DNA of 16,002 nucleotides from Betaproteobacteria bacterium. GTDB lineage: Bacteria; Pseudomonadota; Gammaproteobacteria; Burkholderiales; SG8-39. The notes under the pieces were generated by a model. It was not told the origin of the DNA and did not search any database. It saw only the letters and a list, made by a program, of their open reading frames with translations. How positions within the stretch are numbered: position 1 is the stretch's first letter; each line of letters starts with the position of its first letter. Positions 6,520 through 13,405 of this stretch are shown in pieces. The translations under genes and the position numbers were made by a program. The stretch spans positions 1-16,002 of the forward strand of contig SCUH01000078.1 in assembly GCA_004298295.1 (NCBI GenBank). The letters run 5' to 3'.

Positions 6520-7227
6520 TTAAGGCAGTTTCGCCGCGGGCATGCGCGCGAGGATGGTCTGCACGCGACCCTGCAGATACGCGCTCGTGCGGCCGCGTGC
6601 ATAGCGGCGCGGACTCGGCAGAATGGCCGCCAGCCACGCCGCCTGCTCGGCGTTCAGTTCCGCGGCAGAAACGCCGAAATGATGCCGCGCCGCGGCTTCC
6701 GCGCCGAACACCCCTTCGCCCCACTCCGCGACGTTGAGGTAGATTTCCAGGATGCGGCGTTTCGACATCACCGCCTCGAGCATCGCGGTAATGGCCGCTT
6801 CCTGGCCCTTGCGCAGCCAGGAACGTTCGCCGGACAGGAACAGGTTCTTTGCCAGCTGCTGGCTGATGGTGGAGGCGCCCGCCACCACGGCGCGCCGGCG
6901 CTCGTTGCGCTGGATGGCCTTCTGGATCGCCTCCCAGTCGAAGCCCTCGTGGCCGACGAACTTGGCGTCCTCCGCGGCCACCACGGCGCGCTTGAGCTGG
7001 GCCGAAATCCTGTCGTAGCGGACCCAGCGCTGAATCAGCGTCGCCTTCACATCGCGTTCGCGCAGGCTCTCGAGGCGCGCCCGCATGAACGCCGTTTGCG
7101 CGGGGTCGTGCATGTTCCACCAGAGGACGTGGGCGAAATACCAGGCCTGTACGGTGGCCACTGCCAGCACTAGCGCAGCCACTAGGGTGTAGAGCCCACG
7201 CCAGGCCATACGCGCAAACCGCCTCAC
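6520..7227 (-). CDS. mtgA: Monofunctional biosynthetic peptidoglycan transglycosylase
   Basis: A 235-residue membrane-anchored glycosyltransferase (family GT51) that polymerises lipid II into glycan strands without a transpeptidase domain. One membrane helix is near residues 10-30. The catalytic motif AAEDAKFVGHEGFDW (84-98) contains the expected base Glu86, followed by GASTISQQLAKNLFLS (117-132), RKGQEA (139-144) and ILEIYLNVAEWGEGVFGAEA (159-178). All conserved GT51 motifs are intact and the length is normal. I prefer the GTG at 7227, which has GAGG eleven bases upstream and gives an N-terminus like other family members (MRRF); an ATG at 7209 is the alternative. It lies 13 bp after aroE. 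Confidence 0.95.
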   Translation of the reverse strand: MRRFARMAWRGLYTLVAALVLAVATVQAWYFAHVLWWNMHDPAQTAFMRARLESLRERDVKATLIQRWVRYDRISAQLKRAVVAAEDAKFVGHEGFDWEAIQKAIQRNERRRAVVAGASTISQQLAKNLFLSGERSWLRKGQEAAITAMLEAVMSKRRILEIYLNVAEWGEGVFGAEAAARHHFGVSAAELNAEQAAWLAAILPSPRRYARGRTSAYLQGRVQTILARMPAAKLP

Positions 7228-7240
7228 AGCGCCATTGCCC

Positions 7241-8059
7241 TCAGCGCGCGCGCAGCGCCGCGAGCACGGTCGCGGTCTCCGGACGCACGCCGCGCCAGAG
7301 CCTGAAGGATTCCGCTGCCTGCTCGACCAGCATGCCGAGTCCGTCGTGCGCGGCGGCGCCGCTTGCCCGGGCCAGCGCCAGAAACGGCGTTTCCCGGCCG
7401 TAGACCATGTCGTAAGCCAACGCGCCGCGGCGAAAGACCGAGACCGGTATGGCGAGCGCGGCACCGCTCAGCCCGGCGGAAGTCGCATTGATCACGATAT
7501 CGAACGATTCGCCGCCGAGTGCCTCGAAGCCAAGCGCCTGCAGGCGTGTGCCGTCCCGCGCCGGGGCGAATTCGCTGGCCAGCGCTTGCGCCTTGGGGAG
7601 CGTGCGGTTGGCGATGACAAGCCGCTGCGGCCCGGCTTCCAGCAGCGGCGCGAGGACGCCGCGCGCCGCGCCGCCGGCCCCCAGCAGGAGTACGCGCTGT
7701 GCCGTGAGCGCTCGCCCGAGGTTGACCGTCAGATCGCGCAGCAGCCCAGCGCCATCGGTATTGTCGCCGTAGCGGCTCGCACCCGCGAACTTGAGCGTGT
7801 TCACGGCCCGCGCGGCGCGCGCGCGCGCGCTCAGCTCGGAGCAATAGCGGGACGCCGCCTCCTTGAACGGCAAGGTCACGTTGGCCCCCTTGCCGCCAGC
7901 GGCGCGAAATGCGTCCAGCGTGCGCTCGAAGCCGTCGAGCGGCGCCTCGAGCCGCAGATATTCGATGTCCTGGCCGGTGGTGCGCGCGAACTGGGCGTGG
8001 ATCCAGGGCGACTGGGAATGGGTCACCGGATGCCCGATGACTGCGTAGCGATCCGGCAT
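7241..8059 (-). CDS. aroE: Shikimate dehydrogenase (NADP+)
   Basis: A 272-residue enzyme reducing 3-dehydroshikimate to shikimate. Substrate-site motifs are HSQSPWIH (residues 14-21) and GANVTLPFKEAA (58-69, catalytic Lys66), then GDNTDGAG (98-105, catalytic Asp102). The cofactor fold has the glycine motif LGAGGAARGV (126-135) and NRT (151-153), the latter typical of NADP-using AroE. The C-terminal helix pair DGLGMLVEQAAESF is present. Length is standard. The ATG at 8059 fits the family start. A 16-base GC dinucleotide run lies inside the gene at about residues 77-82. It lies 22 bp after the TonB-like gene. AroQ, an earlier shikimate step, is elsewhere in this window on the other strand. Confidence 0.97.
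   Translation of the reverse strand: MPDRYAVIGHPVTHSQSPWIHAQFARTTGQDIEYLRLEAPLDGFERTLDAFRAAGGKGANVTLPFKEAASRYCSELSARARAARAVNTLKFAGASRYGDNTDGAGLLRDLTVNLGRALTAQRVLLLGAGGAARGVLAPLLEAGPQRLVIANRTLPKAQALASEFAPARDGTRLQALGFEALGGESFDIVINATSAGLSGAALAIPVSVFRRGALAYDMVYGRETPFLALARASGAAAHDGLGMLVEQAAESFRLWRGVRPETATVLAALRAR
7815..7830. repeat. (GC)8 dinucleotide run within aroE
   Basis: Eight perfect GC repeats occur inside the aroE coding region, in the Ser-Ala-Arg-Ala-Arg-Ala stretch. Alternating purine-pyrimidine GC runs can adopt Z-form DNA and can slip during replication; a two-base slip would shift the aroE frame. Seen directly; any effect is inference. Confidence 0.8.
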
Positions 8060-8081
8060 GGCTGGTTGCGGCGCGCGGGCG

Positions 8082-8993
8082 CTATTCCGTGCCCAGCCTG
8101 TCGCCTTGCGCGAAGAACCAGGTGCGCGTGATCACGAGCAGGTCGGTGTCGCGCCGGATGTCGGCCGGGAAAGCGGGAAACGGCTCCGACATGCGCACGA
8201 TGCGGAACGCGGCATCGTCCAGCACTTTGAGGCCCGAGGAGCGGTCGAGGTCGATCGACTCGACCGAACCGTCGGGCCGGATGGTGACGGTGAGGCGCAG
8301 ATTGCCATAGAGTTTGCCGCGCGCCTCGGCCGGATAGTTGAGCGTGCCGACGCGCTCGATCTTCATGCGCCAGCCCTCCTCGTACTGCGCGAAGCGGTAC
8401 TCGCTCGCCCGCGCGCCGAGAAACTTCTTGCGCGGGCGCTTCTGGTATTCCTCGTGCGCCTTGTCGATCTGCGCCTGCAGGCGCAGCGCCGCCAGCGACA
8501 GGTCGGCGAGATCGCGCCCGGAAACCTGCGGCGAGGTCTCGTCGGGGCTGGCCCGCGGCGGCGTCTCGGCGGGTGCGCGCGTGGGCGAGGCATTGGGCTG
8601 AGTCAATACGCGCTGCTTCTGCGGCTCGCGCTGCTGTGCGCGGCGCTGGCTATCGGCCAGGTCGCGTCCCGGGTCGCGCGGTTCCGTCACCGGCAGTGGC
8701 GTGCGTGCCCGGCGCGGCCGGTCGGTGTTGCCGCCACCGTCGAGATGCGCCTGGGCAAGCGCCTCGCGCTTCGCTGGCGCTTCCTGCGTGCGCGCGTTCA
8801 CCAGGATCACTTCGAGCGGCTGATTGGCCGGCTTCCAGCGCAGCGCGTCGGGAAAGCGGAACTGCAGCGACAGCAAAATCCCGTGCAGCAGTACGGACGC
8901 GCCGATCGACACCAGGAGCAGGCGCGATTGGCGGTCGAGGCCCGCCCAGAAATCAGCGGGCCGGAAGAATGCGGTGGCGAGTGCGCCCTGCAA
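8082..8993 (-). CDS. TonB-like energy-transducer family protein
   Basis: A 303-residue protein with a short cytoplasmic N-terminus, one membrane helix (about residues 24-43, RLLLVSIGASVLLHGILLSL), a long charged and Pro/Gln/Arg-rich periplasmic stretch (about 65-195) and a TonB-type C-terminal domain (about 205-300, with NYPAEARGK at 219-227 and VTIRPDGSVESIDLDRSSG at 236-254). The linker lacks the long Pro-Lys/Pro-Glu repeats of classic TonB and contains the hexapeptide GRDLAD twice (109-114 and 159-164). The start is TTG at 8993, chosen because GGAG lies five bases upstream and no ATG or GTG gives a complete membrane helix. No exbB or exbD is nearby. It could be a TonB for outer-membrane uptake or a TolA-like envelope link; I cannot choose. 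Confidence 0.88.
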   Translation of the reverse strand: MQGALATAFFRPADFWAGLDRQSRLLLVSIGASVLLHGILLSLQFRFPDALRWKPANQPLEVILVNARTQEAPAKREALAQAHLDGGGNTDRPRRARTPLPVTEPRDPGRDLADSQRRAQQREPQKQRVLTQPNASPTRAPAETPPRASPDETSPQVSGRDLADLSLAALRLQAQIDKAHEEYQKRPRKKFLGARASEYRFAQYEEGWRMKIERVGTLNYPAEARGKLYGNLRLTVTIRPDGSVESIDLDRSSGLKVLDDAAFRIVRMSEPFPAFPADIRRDTDLLVITRTWFFAQGDRLGTE

Positions 8994-8998
8994 ACCGG

Positions 8999-9002
8999 CT
9001 CC
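8999..9002 (-). promoter_or_regulatory. Shine-Dalgarno GGAG that decides the TTG start of the TonB-like gene
   Basis: The minus strand reads GGAG five bases before TTG (8993-8991). No alternative initiation codon upstream in the short 39 bp gap fits, and starting further downstream would trim the region before the membrane helix. Confidence 0.6.
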
Positions 9003-9032
9003 GAGTGAAAGTCCCGCGGCTATTCTATGCTG

Positions 9033-10910
9033 TCAGGGCGCGCCCTGCCCTTGCGGGACGGCGGCCTGGGGAGCGTCAAGGGTTGCGGCGTAACGGCAGG
9101 CCACGCTGCGTTCGATCAGGTCGATGTCCTCGAGTTCGAGTTGCACCCGCGTCCCCGGATCGAGGACCGGCAGCGAGGGCACCCGCGTCGTCAGCGGCAG
9201 GCCTTCGAAACGCACCAGGTTTTCCCGCAGCACGGTCGCCTCCACCGTGCGCAGCTGTTCCTGCTGCAGCCAGCGCAGGCACCAGTAGGATTCCATCGTG
9301 CGCTGGTGCTCGTCGTAGCGCGCCGCGGTGAGCTCGAACGCGCGCATCGCCCCCAGCAGGCTTTCGGAGGTGCGCGCAAACGGCGGCCGCTGCCCGCTGA
9401 GCGCGGCTGCGAGCTGCCACTGGTTGACGAGGTCGACGTAGCGACGCAGCGGCGAGGTCATCCAGGCGTAGCACGCCACGCCCAGTCCGTCATGCGCCTC
9501 GGCATGCACGCTGAGGCGCACCTTGCCCGAGGATTGGACGCGGTAGATCGCAGCCACCGCGCGCTCCGCGAGCAGCTCGCCCCAGGTGCTGTTGGCGAGG
9601 ATCATGAGCTCCGACACGAGCTTGTCGAGCGGCGCGCCGCGCCGGCGCAGCCCGATCGTCACGCGTTCGCCCTCGACGCGAAAAACGTAGTCGGGCACCG
9701 CGGCATTCACACTCGGCTTGCCGCGGCGCTTCTCCAGCGCGCACGCGAATCGCCACAGCCCGTGCAGTTCGTCCTCGTAGGGCAGGTCCGCCCGGCCGCC
9801 GGATTCGAACAGCTCGTTGAGCGCGTCGTACTGTGCGTGGCGCAGATTGGCGCCGATCCGCACCTGCTCGATGCGCGAGGCGTGCCCGCGCACCGTCATC
9901 TCGGCCGGCGACACGTTCAGATAGAGCGAAAGCGCGGGCTGATGGCTGCCGTGATCGAGCGAGAAACACTCGATCACATCCTGCGGCAGCATGGTGTACT
10001 TGCATCCCGGCAGGTAGGCGGTCGAGAGCCGCTCGCGCGCGATGGCGTCGATTGCGGAACCGGGTGCGAAGCCGAGCGCCGGCGCCGCGATGTGAATGCC
10101 GATGCGCCACTCGTCCTCGGCTACCCGGGTGAGGGAAAAGGCATCGTCGATCTCGGTGGTGCCCTGGTCGTCCAGACTGAACGCCTCCACCGCTGCCGCC
10201 GGCAGATGTGCCGGTGGCGCGGGCGCCGCGTGCGCCGGAAATTCGCTGCCCCTCGGAAAGAACTCATGCATGAATCGGTTGAGATGGAAGGCATGGGTGT
10301 CGGGCAAGAGGCCACAGCGCTCGAGCAGCCGCGGCCCGGTGAGCCCCGTCTCCCGGCAGGCCTGCTCGAACGCCTTGGTCTGCGGCTTGGCGCGGTCCGG
10401 CGCATAGAGCAGCTCGTCGCGCAGCGCGGCGATTTCCGCAGGGCAGGAAAACCGTGCCAACGCCGCCGTCCAGGTCGCCACCTGCTCCTGGGCGCGCTTT
10501 TTCCGCTCCAACGCCGCCAGCGCGAGCTTGAGGGTTGCTGGCGGGGCCGCCTGGTAGCGGCCGCGGCCGCGGCGGTGGAAATAGATCGGCGCCGCGTGCA
10601 GCTTGAGTAGCACCCCTGCCGCCTCCACGGGAGCAGGCTCCCGCCCCACATATTCGCGCGCCAGATCGCGAAAACCGAACTCCGTATCGCCGCAGCATTG
10701 CCAGAGAAAGTCGGTGTCCAGCGCATCGGCATAGCGCTGGGCTCCGGCGAGCAGTTCGGCGCCAGGCGGTCGCTCGAACTCGAGCAGCAGCTGCGCGGCC
10801 TTGATCTTGCTCCGTCGGCCATGCGGGCTCTCGACCTGGACCGAAGCCGGTGCCCGCGACAGCACTGCGCCCACCTTGAACTCGCCGTCTTCCTCGTACA
10901 GGACGTTCAT
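9033..10910 (-). CDS. RNase II-family (RNB domain) 3'-5' exoribonuclease
   Basis: A 625-residue protein with an RNB catalytic domain (about residues 240-545). The metal site reads FSLDDQGTTEIDDAF (244-258): Asp247, Glu253, Asp255 and Asp256 line up with the four acidic residues of E. coli RNase II, with Glu replacing one Asp. TMLPQDVIECFSLDHG (306-321) and WMTSPLRRYVDLVNQW (483-498) are the other signatures. The N-terminal 230 residues do not look like the paired cold-shock domains of E. coli RNase II or R; residues about 75-135 resemble a winged helix, as in the Deinococcus/cyanobacterial type. The C-terminal part (about 552-610) may be an S1-like barrel. The ATG overlaps the esterase stop as ATGA. 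Family sure, exact subfamily less so. Confidence 0.92.
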   Translation of the reverse strand: MNVLYEEDGEFKVGAVLSRAPASVQVESPHGRRSKIKAAQLLLEFERPPGAELLAGAQRYADALDTDFLWQCCGDTEFGFRDLAREYVGREPAPVEAAGVLLKLHAAPIYFHRRGRGRYQAAPPATLKLALAALERKKRAQEQVATWTAALARFSCPAEIAALRDELLYAPDRAKPQTKAFEQACRETGLTGPRLLERCGLLPDTHAFHLNRFMHEFFPRGSEFPAHAAPAPPAHLPAAAVEAFSLDDQGTTEIDDAFSLTRVAEDEWRIGIHIAAPALGFAPGSAIDAIARERLSTAYLPGCKYTMLPQDVIECFSLDHGSHQPALSLYLNVSPAEMTVRGHASRIEQVRIGANLRHAQYDALNELFESGGRADLPYEDELHGLWRFACALEKRRGKPSVNAAVPDYVFRVEGERVTIGLRRRGAPLDKLVSELMILANSTWGELLAERAVAAIYRVQSSGKVRLSVHAEAHDGLGVACYAWMTSPLRRYVDLVNQWQLAAALSGQRPPFARTSESLLGAMRAFELTAARYDEHQRTMESYWCLRWLQQEQLRTVEATVLRENLVRFEGLPLTTRVPSLPVLDPGTRVQLELEDIDLIERSVACRYAATLDAPQAAVPQGQGAP

Positions 10911-11479
10911 GCGCGTGCCGTCAGGCCGGCGAACGCGAGGATGCGCGGCAGGTGTTCGCCGAAGCTCTGCAGGGTATGGTCGCCGCCGTCGCGAATGACG
11001 GTTCTCGCCCCCTCGTACTTGCGTGCGGCATAGCGCCAGTCAAGCACCTCGTCGCCGGTTTCGAGCAGCAGCAGGTAGCGCTCGGGGTCGACGCGCTCGA
11101 CCGCGAGCGCGCGCCAGCCATCGAGATCGGCGCGCGTCAGCACGTAGCTGGCACCCGTGTAGAGGTTCTGCTGCGTGCCGAGATACGACTCCAGCCCGAC
11201 GTAAGGCGTGATCGCGGGATTGATCAGCACCGCGCGCAGGTTGCGGCGCTCGGCGAAATGGGTGGCGTAGAAACCGCCCAGCGAGCTGCCGACGAGTGTC
11301 GGCTGGCTGCCGCAGCGACCGATGGCCGCCTCGATCACCGCAACGGTCTCGGCGGGCCGGTGCGGCAGCGCCGGGCAGTAGAAACGGTCCAGCAGGCCAT
11401 GCAGTTCCAGATACGCCTGGAGCGCCTGCGCCTTACGCGATGCGGGCGCACTGTTGAATCCGTGCAGGTAAAGGATCAT
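10907..11479 (-). CDS. YqiA-type alpha/beta-hydrolase esterase
   Basis: A 190-residue serine esterase of the UPF0227/YqiA type. The sequence opens directly with the first strand and oxyanion loop, MILYLHGFNSAPASRKA, as family members do. The nucleophile elbow is GSSLGGFYATHFAE (residues 64-77, Ser66), the acid is probably Asp143 in TGDEVLD (141-147), and the His is His168 in DGGDHTL (164-170). E. coli YqiA hydrolyses short acyl esters in vitro; its natural substrate is unknown to me. The ATG at 11479 is preferred over a TTG at 11494 because AGG lies six bases upstream and the family starts there. Its stop overlaps the RNase II-family start, so the two are translated together. Confidence 0.92.
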   Translation of the reverse strand: MILYLHGFNSAPASRKAQALQAYLELHGLLDRFYCPALPHRPAETVAVIEAAIGRCGSQPTLVGSSLGGFYATHFAERRNLRAVLINPAITPYVGLESYLGTQQNLYTGASYVLTRADLDGWRALAVERVDPERYLLLLETGDEVLDWRYAARKYEGARTVIRDGGDHTLQSFGEHLPRILAFAGLTARA

Positions 11480-11538
11480 CGCCGGCCTATGCAAGCGCGG
11501 ACCGGGGCCATCCGCTCGCCCGGACCGTGTCGCGGCGA

Positions 11539-11868
11539 TTATGCCCCGGGCGTCGGACGCTCGCGGCGCGATAACGGAAATATCACCAGGTTGCGCAGCA
11601 TGCCGCCGGCGGCGACGATGATGAGGGCCGCCGTGCCGCCGGCCATGATCCCGAGATAGACCGCGAGCCCCTTCTCGCCCGCCTTGACCACCGACGCATC
11701 GACATAGAGCACGTAGCCGATGATGCCGCCGGCAGTCACGGCCAAGGCGAGGATCGCCACGTTGAACGCGAGCAGCCTTGCTTGCGGCACCCCGGTGGGA
11801 TTGGAATGAAAGAAACCCCAGACCACGAGACAGAGCAGCACAACGAAAATCAGCAGCATGAAATGCAC
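11539..11868 (-). CDS. Small three-helix membrane protein, function unknown
   Basis: A 109-residue hydrophobic protein. Three membrane segments are visible: about residues 2-20 (MLLIFVVLLCLVVWGFF), 33-55 (LLAFNVAILALAVTAGGIIG then YVLYV) and 67-90 (GLAVYLGIMAGGTAALIIVA then AGG), ending in a basic tail with SRRER. The start is GTG at 11868 with GAGG seven bases upstream; an ATG three codons later is the alternative. It follows mpl by 75 bp and precedes the esterase gene by 59 bp, all on the same strand. I do not recognise a named family. A structural or quality-control role in the envelope would suit the location but is guesswork. Confidence 0.82.
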   Translation of the reverse strand: MHFMLLIFVVLLCLVVWGFFHSNPTGVPQARLLAFNVAILALAVTAGGIIGYVLYVDASVVKAGEKGLAVYLGIMAGGTAALIIVAAGGMLRNLVIFPLSRRERPTPGA

Positions 11869-11943
11869 GTCATGACCTCGATCGGACTACGCGACGAAGC
11901 GCAGAAGGCTAATGCGCGGCGCGGCGCGCGCCCTTGACCTGGA

Positions 11944-13296
11944 TCAGCGTCCCTGGGCCAGCCGCGCCAAAAGCCGGCCGTGGATGCCGCCAAAGCTGCC
12001 ATTGGACATCACGACGACCTGGTCGCCCTCGCGCGCCTCGCCGGCGATGGCGGCGATGAGTTCGTCGAGGTCGTTCGCCAGCTGCGCGCCCACGCCGGCC
12101 GCCGCGAAAACGGCTCGCGCGTCCCAATCCAACCCCGCCGTGTAGATGAAGACCCGGCCTGCCCCGGTCAGGCTTGCCGGCAGCGCATCCTTCATGACAC
12201 CGCGCTTCATGGTGTTGGAGCGCGGCTCGAGCACTGCCAGGATACGGCCAGCCCCGGCACGGTGACGCAGGCCGTCGATGGTCATGCGGATGGCCGTGGG
12301 ATGGTGGGCAAAATCGTCGTAGACCGCCACCCCGCGAACGACGCCCCGTAGCTGCAGACGACGCTGGACGCCGCCAAAAGTGCCGAGGGCTTCGATCGCG
12401 AGGCCTGGCTCGACGCCGGCGTGGCGAGCCGCCCCAATCGCCGAAAGCGCGTTCAGGCGATTGTGTTCCCCGGTGAGCTGCCACTGCAGCCGACCCATTT
12501 CCCGACCATGCCAGGCGATGGCAAACGATCCGTCTGACGCCGGAACCCCGGCTTCCCAACCTTGCGGAACTCCAGTTTGCTCTACGGGTGTCCAGCAACC
12601 GTTTGTAAGCACTCGCTTTAAAGCTGGGTCCTGGCCATTGACGACGATTCGGCCCGCGCGCGGAATGGTTCGTACAAAATGGTGAAATTGGCGCTCGATA
12701 GCTTCAAGATCATCGAATATGTCTGCATGATCGAACTCAAGATTGTTCAATATGGCGGTACGGGCAGGGTAGTGCAGGAACTTCGAACGCTTATCGAAGA
12801 ATGCGGTGTCATATTCGTCGGCCTCGATCACGAAATGACTGGCGTCGGTCAATCGAGCGGAAGACTCGAAGTCCGCAGGTACACCACCGATCAGGAACCC
12901 CGGATTCTTGCCGTGCCTTTCGAGGATCCACGCGAGCATCGCAGAAGTCGTCGTTTTTCCATGGGTCCCGGCAACAGCGAGCACCCACTTACCAGTGAGC
13001 ACGTGGTCATGGAGCCACTGCGGGCCGGAGATGAAACGATCGCCCCGGTCTAGAATCGCCTCCATCAGCGGATTGCCGCGCGTCACGACGTTGCCGATCA
13101 CCCACAGATCCGGCTTGAGGCTGAGCTGGTCGGTGCCATAGCCGTCGATCAGGCCGACTCCGGTGGAGCGGAGCTGTTCGCTCATCGGCGGATAGACATT
13201 GGCATCGCAACCGGTCACGCGGTGGCCTGCGTGCCGCGCAATGACGGCCAAGCCACCCATGAAGGCCCCGCAAATTCCGAGCAGATGTAGGTGCAA
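11944..13296 (-). CDS. mpl: UDP-N-acetylmuramate:L-alanyl-gamma-D-glutamyl-meso-diaminopimelate ligase
   Basis: A 450-residue Mur-ligase that reattaches recycled tripeptide to UDP-MurNAc in murein recycling. Features: N-terminal Rossmann motif HLHLLGICGAFMGGLA (residues 2-17), ATP P-loop VAGTHGKTTTSAML (108-121), EADEYDTAFFDKRSKF (158-173), LNNLEFDHADIF (183-194), GEHNRLNALSAIGAA (276-290), YDDFAHHPTAI (326-336) and LEPRSNTMKRG (356-366). The EYDTAFFDKRSKF block separates Mpl from MurC. No ATG exists near the proper N-terminus; TTG at 13296 gives MHLHLLGICG, exactly where the family begins, though without a clear Shine-Dalgarno sequence. The ORF extends to 13533 but that part overlaps the divergent gene. 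Codon use shifts in the middle (12661-12840). Confidence 0.95.
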   Translation of the reverse strand: MHLHLLGICGAFMGGLAVIARHAGHRVTGCDANVYPPMSEQLRSTGVGLIDGYGTDQLSLKPDLWVIGNVVTRGNPLMEAILDRGDRFISGPQWLHDHVLTGKWVLAVAGTHGKTTTSAMLAWILERHGKNPGFLIGGVPADFESSARLTDASHFVIEADEYDTAFFDKRSKFLHYPARTAILNNLEFDHADIFDDLEAIERQFHHFVRTIPRAGRIVVNGQDPALKRVLTNGCWTPVEQTGVPQGWEAGVPASDGSFAIAWHGREMGRLQWQLTGEHNRLNALSAIGAARHAGVEPGLAIEALGTFGGVQRRLQLRGVVRGVAVYDDFAHHPTAIRMTIDGLRHRAGAGRILAVLEPRSNTMKRGVMKDALPASLTGAGRVFIYTAGLDWDARAVFAAAGVGAQLANDLDELIAAIAGEAREGDQVVVMSNGSFGGIHGRLLARLAQGR

Positions 13297-13324
13297 GAGC
13301 GGACGCCGATCTGAAAAGCCAGCG

Positions 13325-13330
13325 ATTCTA
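13325..13330 (-). promoter_or_regulatory. Candidate -10 box for the mpl unit
   Basis: The minus strand reads TAGAAT, five of six matches to TATAAT. It would start a transcript with a leader of about 20 bases before the mpl TTG. No convincing -35 box is present; the place where one would lie is occupied by the opposing promoter's -10 box. Called by eye. Confidence 0.4.
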
Positions 13331-13346
13331 CGCGAGGGCGGTGCGC

Positions 13347-13352
13347 TATGAT
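13347..13352 (+). promoter_or_regulatory. Candidate -10 box for the unit starting at 13406
   Basis: TATGAT matches TATAAT in five of six positions and would place the transcript start near 13359, about 47 bases before the ATG. The -35 position (about 13324-13329, GATTCT) is weak and coincides with the opposing -10 box. Called by eye. Confidence 0.45.
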
Positions 13353-13372
13353 CCGACCCCTGTCGGGGGTCG
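13353..13372. promoter_or_regulatory. Two overlapping inverted repeats at the expected transcript start
   Basis: CGACCCC (13354-13360) pairs with GGGGTCG (13366-13372) across a TGTCG loop, a perfect 7 bp stem. A second, mutually exclusive stem pairs CCGAC (13353-13357) with GTCGG (13362-13366). It sits just after the TATGAT box, so it may be an operator or a 5' leader hairpin. There is no following T run, so it is not an intrinsic terminator. Confidence 0.5.
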
Positions 13373-13396
13373 CCGAGCATGGGCCGCAACAGCAGC

Positions 13397-13401
13397 AGGG
13401 A
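13397..13401 (+). promoter_or_regulatory. Shine-Dalgarno AGGGA that decides the start at 13406
   Basis: AGGGA lies four bases before the ATG at 13406. The upstream in-frame ATG at 13379 has only a distant G-rich run that belongs to the inverted repeat, so the downstream start is preferred. Confidence 0.6.
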
Positions 13402-13405
13402 AAGC

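Noticed and set aside
9027..10610. A 527-codon plus-strand open frame opposite the RNase II-family gene
   Set aside because: It has the low-complexity composition of a shadow frame, and the minus strand carries clear RNB catalytic motifs.
11869..11943. A terminator or small RNA in the GC-rich gap after mpl
   Set aside because: The GCGCGGCGCGGCGCGC stretch can fold in many ways but has no T run or promoter-like sequence; nothing supports a specific feature.
13353..13372. An intrinsic terminator
   Set aside because: The stem is strong but no T run follows on either strand, and it lies just after a -10 box rather than after a gene.
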